Of a stretch of DNA of 21,971 nucleotides, positions 15,427 through 19,893 are shown in pieces. The DNA is from a virus, in IMG/VR virus record IMGVR_UViG_3300008107_000445, positions 2,304 through 24,274 of that record. One strand, 5' to 3'. Every line of letters begins with the position of its first letter. Position 1 is the stretch's first letter. The translations under genes and the position numbers were made by a program. The notes under the pieces are model-generated. The model was given only the letters and a program-made list of their open reading frames with translations, was not told the DNA's origin and ran no database searches.

Positions 15427-15854
15427 TCTTCTAATTTTTGTAAACCTGGGTCAGTACCCCAATTAAGAGAAATATTACCTGTTACTTTTACTTCAGCACG
15501 TTCTATTTCTCCACCTTTAATTTTGTTTTGGTATTTGATTGTTTCTAACCAAATGCGTCTATCGTTTTCCTCGATAGCGGCTAATTTTACTTGTTCTAGT
15601 TCTAATAAGGTTTTATTGACAGTATCCTTAATACTATCTTCAAAATCCTCGTTAATTACTTCCCAAGATTTCTTCCACAAGTCATTTGCTTGTCTGTTAT
15701 TGATGTGGTATTTCTCCCTCGCCCAGTTGGTAAATTGCGACCAACCTGAACGATGTTCTAAAATATATTCAACAGACTCGTCCAAATGCTGAGAATGTTC
15801 TATTTTATTGCTCTTGCTCATTTTCATTATGTTTTGGTCTACCTCGTTTTCCAC
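15423..15854 (-). CDS. Probable terminase small subunit
   Basis: Immediately before and overlapping the large subunit by four bases. The 143-residue frame has an N-terminal helix-turn-helix region (SVEYILEHRSGWSQFTNWA, then NNRQANDLWKKSWEVINEDF, about 27-70), a central helix (KTLLELEQVKLAAIEENDR) suited to oligomerisation, and a C-terminal strand-rich end (ERAEVKVTGNISLNWGTDP), an order typical of small terminases in Bacteroidota phages. These bind the packaging site as rings. The first ATG gives a 50-base overlap with the previous gene; starting at MSKSNKIEHS (15821) would cut this to 17 bases and seems as likely. No Shine-Dalgarno motif decides it. Confidence 0.68.
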   Translation of the reverse strand: MENEVDQNIMKMSKSNKIEHSQHLDESVEYILEHRSGWSQFTNWAREKYHINNRQANDLWKKSWEVINEDFEDSIKDTVNKTLLELEQVKLAAIEENDRRIWLETIKYQNKIKGGEIERAEVKVTGNISLNWGTDPGLQKLEE

Positions 15855-16119
15855 CAGTAGGAACGTAGTAATTCTTTTTAGGTTTATCTACATCATTACC
15901 GTATTTTGAGAGTAGCTCATCATATAAATACATCACATCCATACCATTATTAATGCAATGATCTACCTGACTTTGTTTAAGTAGTACGTGTTTTGAGCGT
16001 TTGAATGTTTTAACTATTTTTTCTTTAGCTGATAAATCGTTTTTACCTAATTTTCTATTTTTCCCCAGAATCTTTTTTGCTTCTTCCTCTGCCTCTTTTC
16101 TCAACTGTTGGTAATTCAT
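15805..16119 (-). CDS. Unknown basic protein with AT-hook-like tail
   Basis: A 104-residue charged protein starting MNYQQLRKEAEEEAKKILGKN. After a Lys-rich helix come SAKEKIVKTFKRSKHVLLKQ and DHCINNGMDVMYLYDELLSKY, then a tail GGKRGRPKHNENEQEQ with an RGRPK AT-hook-like core. Its beginning overlaps the end of the preceding gene by 65 bases in another frame, and its end overlaps the small terminase frame. I do not recognise a family. The basic tail suggests DNA binding, possibly tied to packaging, but this is inference from composition and from sitting directly before the terminase genes. Confidence 0.55.
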   Translation of the reverse strand: MNYQQLRKEAEEEAKKILGKNRKLGKNDLSAKEKIVKTFKRSKHVLLKQSQVDHCINNGMDVMYLYDELLSKYGNDVDKPKKNYYVPTGGKRGRPKHNENEQEQ

Positions 16120-16375
16120 CTTCTATAACTGGGGTTTCTAATATAACTAATCTATCTTTTAGGGCTTGTTCGAATTGCTGGTAAGTATTATTTGCTATTT
16201 TTGAGTGAGCAACCCATTCACACGTACAACCTGGTTTGTCCCAATGACCCTTTAACAATTGTAATGCCTTAACATGCCAATCTATCCAATTTGAGACTTT
16301 ACCATAATCTCTAATTCGGTTATAATCATTCAATAACCATTCTATATCCTGTTTACTTAAATTATCTACGTTCAT
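16055..16375 (-). CDS. Unknown CxC protein with basic RGRGR tail
   Basis: A 106-residue protein. The first part is helical (DNLSKQDIEWLLNDYNRIRD), then WIDWHVKALQLLKGHWDKPG, a CTCEW motif and KIANNTYQQFEQALKD. The end, EKRGRGRSKKDSGEK, is Arg/Lys-rich and AT-hook-like. Only two close Cys are present, with His residues nearby (WHV, GHW), so a small metal site is possible but not shown. It overlaps the GIY-YIG-like gene by four bases (ATGA) at its start and the next gene by 65 bases at its end. Its function is unknown to me. Confidence 0.55.
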   Translation of the reverse strand: MNVDNLSKQDIEWLLNDYNRIRDYGKVSNWIDWHVKALQLLKGHWDKPGCTCEWVAHSKIANNTYQQFEQALKDRLVILETPVIEDELPTVEKRGRGRSKKDSGEK

Positions 16376-16614
16376 TTTTTCTTTCGTTTATTGGTCATTC
16401 GTTTTACTTTGTGATATGCTTTCTTATCAACTGGGTATCCGTAGAATTTTTGATATTCGATTTCCTTCTCTCCTGCTCGTTTAGCTGATGTTTCGGTTTC
16501 AATTATCTTTAATTCCTCTAACCCATATTGTTTTGCTCTTCGTTTTGGATTATCAGTTACCCCTATTTTTTTACCTTCTATGTGGTAAATAAAATATTTT
16601 GGGTCTTTACTCAT
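16372..16614 (-). CDS. Small GIY-YIG-like protein
   Basis: An 80-residue protein with FIYHIEGKKIGVTDNPKRRAK (8-28), which fits the 'Y.I......YIG.T.n...R' core of GIY-YIG domains in a reduced form. This is followed by a TETSAKRAGEKEIEYQKFYGY helix, matching the position of the Glu-bearing helix, and a Lys/Arg-rich end. The first motif is degenerate (YHI for GIY, KIG for YIG), as in many small phage proteins where the 'DNLKRR' and 'A...E...Q...GY' features are kept. Nuclease activity is therefore uncertain. It overlaps the membrane protein gene by eight bases and the following gene by four. Confidence 0.62.
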   Translation of the reverse strand: MSKDPKYFIYHIEGKKIGVTDNPKRRAKQYGLEELKIIETETSAKRAGEKEIEYQKFYGYPVDKKAYHKVKRMTNKRKKK

Positions 16615-16885
16615 CTAATTTCTCTATGGTTAAATCAATTATTCTTGCCATCAACGCACCTATGGCAGCTAATGGGAGTGAATGCATTATAACCAATATA
16701 GTCCAAAAACTAACGCACATTGGACACGATATTAAAACTATAACTTTATCTACCCAACCAAATCCTGGTTTTAACATTAAATGAACTAATTTACCTATAA
16801 TCCAATTTCTAACTGGTTCTAGGGGGCTAAAGTATTTTACTACCAATAATACAACAGCTACTATTTTTACTACTGAAAAAATCAT
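16607..16885 (-). CDS. Small membrane protein with CPMCVSFW motif (DUF1360-like)
   Basis: A 92-residue protein with hydrophobic segments at about 2-19 (IFSVVKIVAVVLLVVKYF), 48-65 (VIVLISCPMCVSFWTILV) and 68-84 (SLPLAAIGALMARIIDL). The CPMCVSFW sequence at 54-61 matches the 'CxxCxxFW' signature of DUF1360-like and related small membrane proteins found in phages and bacteria, whose role is not established. The Cys pair could bind metal or form a disulfide at the membrane face. It overlaps the 87-aa gene by ATGA and the GIY-YIG-like gene by eight bases. Confidence 0.65.
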   Translation of the reverse strand: MIFSVVKIVAVVLLVVKYFSPLEPVRNWIIGKLVHLMLKPGFGWVDKVIVLISCPMCVSFWTILVIMHSLPLAAIGALMARIIDLTIEKLDE

Positions 16886-17145
16886 TCTACTTCCTCGAAT
16901 CCATTAGTTTCCTTATATTGTTGTTGAAGTTTTTCTACTTCTTCTTTAGCGGATCTCCATAAATCATATGTTACAGCGTGTCCTAATTCTTCTAGAAATT
17001 GATTCATTAAATCTCTTTCTTCCTGGATAGCAGCACATGGATTTGTAGATACTGTAGAAGATTCAGCACCACCATGTCCTAAAGGAGCTAGGTTAGATTG
17101 GTTAGTAGGATTTCTTTCTTCTTCTGATTTAAATACTAGTCCCAT
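16882..17145 (-). CDS. Unknown 87-aa protein
   Basis: A small hydrophilic protein. The N-terminal 35 residues (MGLVFKSEEERNPTNQSNLA, then PLGHGGAESSTVSTNP) look disordered. From CAAIQEERDLMNQFLEELGH onward it is helical, ending YDLWRSAKEEVEKLQQQYKE and an acidic tail. I recognise no family. It starts one base after the preceding stop and overlaps the membrane protein gene by ATGA, so it belongs to the same operon. A short helical partner for the adjacent membrane protein is conceivable; nothing in the sequence shows it. Confidence 0.5.
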   Translation of the reverse strand: MGLVFKSEEERNPTNQSNLAPLGHGGAESSTVSTNPCAAIQEERDLMNQFLEELGHAVTYDLWRSAKEEVEKLQQQYKETNGFEEVE

Positions 17146-17146
17146 A

Positions 17147-17365
17147 TTAGAATAATTTTAATTGATTAGTATCCATTGACAACCAAGTTATATCGTCAGC
17201 TTTAAATTCATAGAATCTTACAACTCCATTTTGGTAAGCATTCGCCTGGATATCTTCTCCTGTAATGTTAAGTTTTAAAACATCTTTACCTTTGATGTTA
17301 ATTGTAATAGATGAGTACATCTTACCATCTGATTGAATTTTCATATTGTCTAGGTCCATGAACAT
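17147..17365 (-). CDS. Unknown 72-aa beta-rich protein
   Basis: The protein starts MFMDLDNMKIQSDGKMYSSIT, with a second possible start at the third residue. It continues INIKGKDVLKLNITGEDIQAN, then VRFYEFKADDITWLSMDTNQ. Alternating hydrophobic residues suggest a small beta-sheet fold. I do not recognise it. It lies two bases after the 57-aa membrane peptide and one before the 87-aa gene. There is no signal or membrane segment. Confidence 0.5.
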   Translation of the reverse strand: MFMDLDNMKIQSDGKMYSSITINIKGKDVLKLNITGEDIQANAYQNGVVRFYEFKADDITWLSMDTNQLKLF

Positions 17366-17367
17366 AA

Positions 17368-17541
17368 TTACTGGTTTTTAAGTTCGATTAATATATTTTT
17401 AATTTCTTCTCTAATCATATCACGTAGTTGTTCGTTACGTGTATGTTTAATTTGCGTTTTATATGCGTTATATTTCGATACTAGTTTAGGAACATACAAT
17501 GTACCGAATATACTAATTAATGCTGTTATAATAATACTCAT
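17368..17541 (-). CDS. 57-aa membrane-anchored peptide
   Basis: This frame fills the apparent gap between the sigma-like gene and the 72-aa gene. It starts ATG at 17539-17541, overlapping the sigma-like stop as ATGA, and ends TAA at 17368-17370. The protein reads MSIIITALISIFGTLYVPKL, then VSKYNAYKTQIKHTRNEQLR and DMIREEIKNILIELKNQ. Residues 2-21 form one membrane segment; the rest is a charged amphipathic helix that could be a coiled coil. The build (N-terminal anchor, long charged helix) resembles small holin-accessory or XhlA/spanin-like proteins, but there is no diagnostic motif. The tight overlap on both sides is good support that it is translated. Confidence 0.62.
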   Translation of the reverse strand: MSIIITALISIFGTLYVPKLVSKYNAYKTQIKHTRNEQLRDMIREEIKNILIELKNQ

Positions 17542-18080
17542 TCTAATTCACAATTACATTTTTCTTTTATTATAGCATAAGCTATCTTTAAGTCTTTAGT
17601 TAGAGAAGATAAAGTAATATTGTAACGATCTCTCATTTGATTAAGAGTTAATCCCTCAAACCATTTATCCTGGATTAATGTGCGATAGTAGAAGTGCATC
17701 TCATCTAATTCTCTCATCATACATTGATACAGTGGATCATTTTCATATGGGATATCATCATCTTCTCCATCTGGTAGTCCTACTCCCTCTCTAACACTCA
17801 TTTTAAATTTTCTAACTTTAGAATAGAAGGGAGAGGTAGATGATTTTAACTGGATTGAAGCACCTCTAAGAATATAGTTAGCAATCATATTCTCTTTTAG
17901 CATTTGTTCTTTCTGTTCATCTGAACGTTCCAGAAACCACATAACCATATACTGGAGTAAATCATCTGTATAATCATTCATTCCATCTTTACAGATATTA
18001 TTACTAATTTCTCTCCTCAGGTATAGGTAATTTTTATTAAACCACTCATTTATCCCTTTATCTAATTCTTCTTTAGTCAT
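17538..18080 (-). CDS. Sigma-70-like RNA polymerase factor
   Basis: A 180-residue protein with two helical domains in sigma-factor order. Residues about 1-95 resemble a reduced region 2 (INEWFNKNYLYLRREISNNI, then YTDDLLQYMVMWFLERSDEQK), ending with the SSTSPFYSKVRKFK stretch typical of this phage group. An acidic linker follows (PDGEDDDIPYENDP). Residues about 125-175 form a region-4-like helix-turn-helix (TLIQDKWFEGLTLNQMRDRYN, then ITLSSLTKDLKIAYAIIKEKC). Such proteins are common near terminase in Bacteroidota phages and are thought to steer RNA polymerase to phage promoters. It is coupled by ATGA to genes on both sides. Alternative: a transcription factor that only mimics sigma. Confidence 0.65.
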   Translation of the reverse strand: MTKEELDKGINEWFNKNYLYLRREISNNICKDGMNDYTDDLLQYMVMWFLERSDEQKEQMLKENMIANYILRGASIQLKSSTSPFYSKVRKFKMSVREGVGLPDGEDDDIPYENDPLYQCMMRELDEMHFYYRTLIQDKWFEGLTLNQMRDRYNITLSSLTKDLKIAYAIIKEKCNCELE

Positions 18081-18193
18081 TTAATCAAAGTATTTATTTT
18101 CACCCCTCCCCCCGTATCCTCAGGAAACAAATCTTTATACAAAACTGAGGCGTAATCTAGAATTGTATTTACCTGATCCAACCATGTCTCCAT
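18077..18193 (-). CDS. 38-aa peptide upstream of the sigma-like gene
   Basis: ATG at 18191-18193 opens METWLDQVNTILDYASVLYK, then DLFPEDTGGGVKINTLIK, ending TGA at 18077-18079, which overlaps the sigma-like start as ATGA. The peptide is amphipathic helical, then Gly-rich. The same frame stays open upstream for 31 more codons to the stop codon of the HNH gene, reading VFYISPIIGIIIPNVTAHQS before the Met, but with no ATG, GTG or TTG. It may therefore be the remaining end of a longer gene. Support comes from the ATGA coupling only. Confidence 0.45.
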   Translation of the reverse strand: METWLDQVNTILDYASVLYKDLFPEDTGGGVKINTLIK

Positions 18194-18219
18194 GGAAGTG
18201 TTACTCTGGTGAGCCGTGA

Positions 18220-18236
18220 CATTTGGTATGATTATA
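18220..18236 (-). promoter_or_regulatory. TATAAT ... CAAATGTCA start module (copy 2)
   Basis: Minus strand TAGGTATAATCATACCAAAT then GTCAC. It shares TAGGTATAAT and CAAATGTCAC with copy 1. GGTAT-AATC-ATACC is also an inverted repeat. The ATG here opens only 17 codons, so the site is more likely a promoter for the sigma-like operon than a gene start. Confidence 0.38.
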
Positions 18237-18280
18237 CCTATTATGGGGGAAATGTAAAATACATTTTTAGAGAAAACAAG

Positions 18281-18985
18281 TTATATTGAATCTCTTTTTA
18301 ATGCTGTTTTTACCATTTGGTGAATATCATTTAGATTAATTCCTAAAGCACGAGCTATATTAACATTTTTCATTCCTGATTTCTTTAGTCTAGCAATTTC
18401 AGGGTATAAATGAGAATGTTTTGATTCACTAATTTTTCTACCTTCTCCTAATTTTAATTTAGGGCCTATCATATTATGTTTGCTATAACCTATATTTTCC
18501 TTACGTGTTACCCACATTAAATTCTCTATTGAATTGTTTGAGGTATCAAGGTCAATATGGTGACATTCCATATTAGACTCAGGTGCTGGACCTTTAAATG
18601 CTGTTAGGATAAAACGGTGAAGATAAATTGCTTTTCTTACACCATTTTGATAGGGCTGAACAATCCAATATCCGTTTTTAAGTGTATAAGTGGGACGTAA
18701 TTGTAAAACGCGTTCTTTACCTGTTTTAATTGCGCTAGGTGTACCTCTAGTATCACGCCATACTTCACCATTTGGTCTTACGTAATATGTTGGAAAATTA
18801 GGTACTGCAATAGCATCTAAAGGTAATTCCTCATGGGTATAATCGTCTAATTTTCTCCATTCATCTTTAGCAGTAAATTTTTCAGGGTGTTTATTTCTGT
18901 AATCTTTAGAGGCTAATCTTCTATATTCTTTAAGATTGGTTTTGTGTAAATGAGCGTAAGGACGTTTGTTTTTCATAGTTGACAT
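18281..18985 (-). CDS. Free-standing HNH endonuclease with C-terminal HTH
   Basis: A 234-residue protein. A basic N-terminal region (NLKEYRRLASKDYRNKHPEK) precedes a NUMOD4-like segment (AVPNFPTYYVRPNGEVW, about 60-76). The HNH core follows: YLHRFILTAFKG, then ECHHIDLDTSNNSIENLMWVT (His142/His143, Asn151, Asn155). The end has a helix-turn-helix, YPEIARLKKSGMKNVNIARA then LGINLNDIHQMVKTAL, suited to sequence-specific DNA binding. This is the build of phage homing endonucleases that spread by cutting genomes lacking them. It stands alone between a terminator and the sigma-like operon, with its own candidate promoter. The first ATG (MSTMKN) fits the shared CAAATGTCA context; MKN four codons in is the alternative. 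Confidence 0.85.
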   Translation of the reverse strand: MSTMKNKRPYAHLHKTNLKEYRRLASKDYRNKHPEKFTAKDEWRKLDDYTHEELPLDAIAVPNFPTYYVRPNGEVWRDTRGTPSAIKTGKERVLQLRPTYTLKNGYWIVQPYQNGVRKAIYLHRFILTAFKGPAPESNMECHHIDLDTSNNSIENLMWVTRKENIGYSKHNMIGPKLKLGEGRKISESKHSHLYPEIARLKKSGMKNVNIARALGINLNDIHQMVKTALKRDSI

Positions 18986-19001
18986 TTGTTTTTTTATTAT
19001 A
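18983..19001 (-). promoter_or_regulatory. TATAAT ... CAAATGTCA start module (copy 3)
   Basis: Minus strand TATAATAAAAAAACAAATGT then CAAC, directly at the HNH start; a second TATAATC-like stretch lies 10 bases further upstream. It is located just after a strong terminator, where a promoter is required. Confidence 0.42.
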
Positions 19002-19047
19002 TGTGATTATAAATATACCACAGAAAGCGTAAAATCGCAACTCATAT

Positions 19048-19077
19048 AAAAAAAAAGGTTGGCGAAATTCGCCAACC
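19048..19077 (-). terminator. Strong intrinsic terminator after the LamG gene
   Basis: On the minus strand GGTTGGCGAA and TTCGCCAACC form a perfect 10-bp stem with a one-base centre as written (in practice an 8-bp stem with a small loop), followed by nine T. It is 63 bases past the LamG gene stop; the gap also holds a small CTAGC/GCTAG hairpin at 19123-19136. Confidence 0.92.
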
Positions 19078-19140
19078 CCCACACATCAATGTAGATAACC
19101 CCTGGTTAATAAAGGGAAGTAGCTAGCTTACGCTAGTTTA

Positions 19141-19893
19141 TTATAATCCGTAAACTGATTTATTAGCATTAAAGTTTTGAAGTACTTCAGAATCTGATAA
19201 AGCAGCTGTGTATACTCTAGTTAATCCTAATTTTCCTTTTAAATTAAATCCACCACCAGGAAGATTACCAATTAAAAGAGGGAATGTTGAATCAGATATA
19301 CTTGTAGCAGTAGTTGCAGTAGAAGTGCTTATAATAGAACCATTTTCATAGAATCTAATTTTATAATCCCCACCATAATTCCAAGTAGCAACATAATGTT
19401 TCCAAGTACCTGTAGATATTGTTATATTTGCAGTTTTAACATTAGTAAAATCTTGGATCCAAGCTTCAAATTTCTTTTGGGCTTGAGTCATATCAAGTCT
19501 CATAGCGTATCTAGCAAAAGGAGGAGACCAAGTTGATGCAGCTTGTTTAGTTATTAAGTGTGAGAAACCAGTATTAATATCTGCGACTGTAAATACTTCC
19601 ATAGTTACACCACTAGATGCATCTAATGTAGCAGCATCAGCAACAGTTACTACATTATTATTTACTGTTGTACCAAAATTAAAATAGCTAGGAGTTCCTG
19701 ATACAAAAGTTGGTCCTGATATAGTACCATTATTTCCATTAGGAGATAAATCAGTCCATGTAGTTCCACTTCCTGGGTAAGAAGTTGAGGAATTAGCATC
19801 TAAATAAACAGCTAAATTAGCAGTTACATAAGCAGGTCCGACTGCTCCAGCTTCTGGTTGTTTAACAAATGCAAATGGTGTAAAAAACGACAT
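19141..19893 (-). CDS. LamG/concanavalin-like adhesin
   Basis: A 250-residue protein. After a short N-terminal tail (MSFFTPFAFVKQPEAGAVGP) the body is a LamG-like jelly-roll: LAVYLDANSSTSYPGSGTTW, then DLSPNGNNGTISGPTFVSG, TMEVFTVADINTG, GTWKHYVATWNYGG, IRFYENGSIIST and the ending LGLTRVYTAALSDSEVLQNF. The 'YLDa..s.SYpGsGttWtDLSgNgNnGt' and 'g.....vY..aLs..Ev..NfnA.k..yg' patterns are typical of carbohydrate-binding fibre proteins of aquatic phages. It probably forms part of the fibre or tail tip and binds host glycans. Its ATG overlaps the fibre stop (TAATG), so the pair is co-translated and likely co-assembled. A terminator follows. Confidence 0.78.
   Translation of the reverse strand: MSFFTPFAFVKQPEAGAVGPAYVTANLAVYLDANSSTSYPGSGTTWTDLSPNGNNGTISGPTFVSGTPSYFNFGTTVNNNVVTVADAATLDASSGVTMEVFTVADINTGFSHLITKQAASTWSPPFARYAMRLDMTQAQKKFEAWIQDFTNVKTANITISTGTWKHYVATWNYGGDYKIRFYENGSIISTSTATTATSISDSTFPLLIGNLPGGGFNLKGKLGLTRVYTAALSDSEVLQNFNANKSVYGL

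Noticed and set aside
18095-18115. G GGG GGA slippery-like run in the 38-aa peptide gene
   Set aside because: Both frames stop within about ten codons, so no meaningful alternative product is gained.
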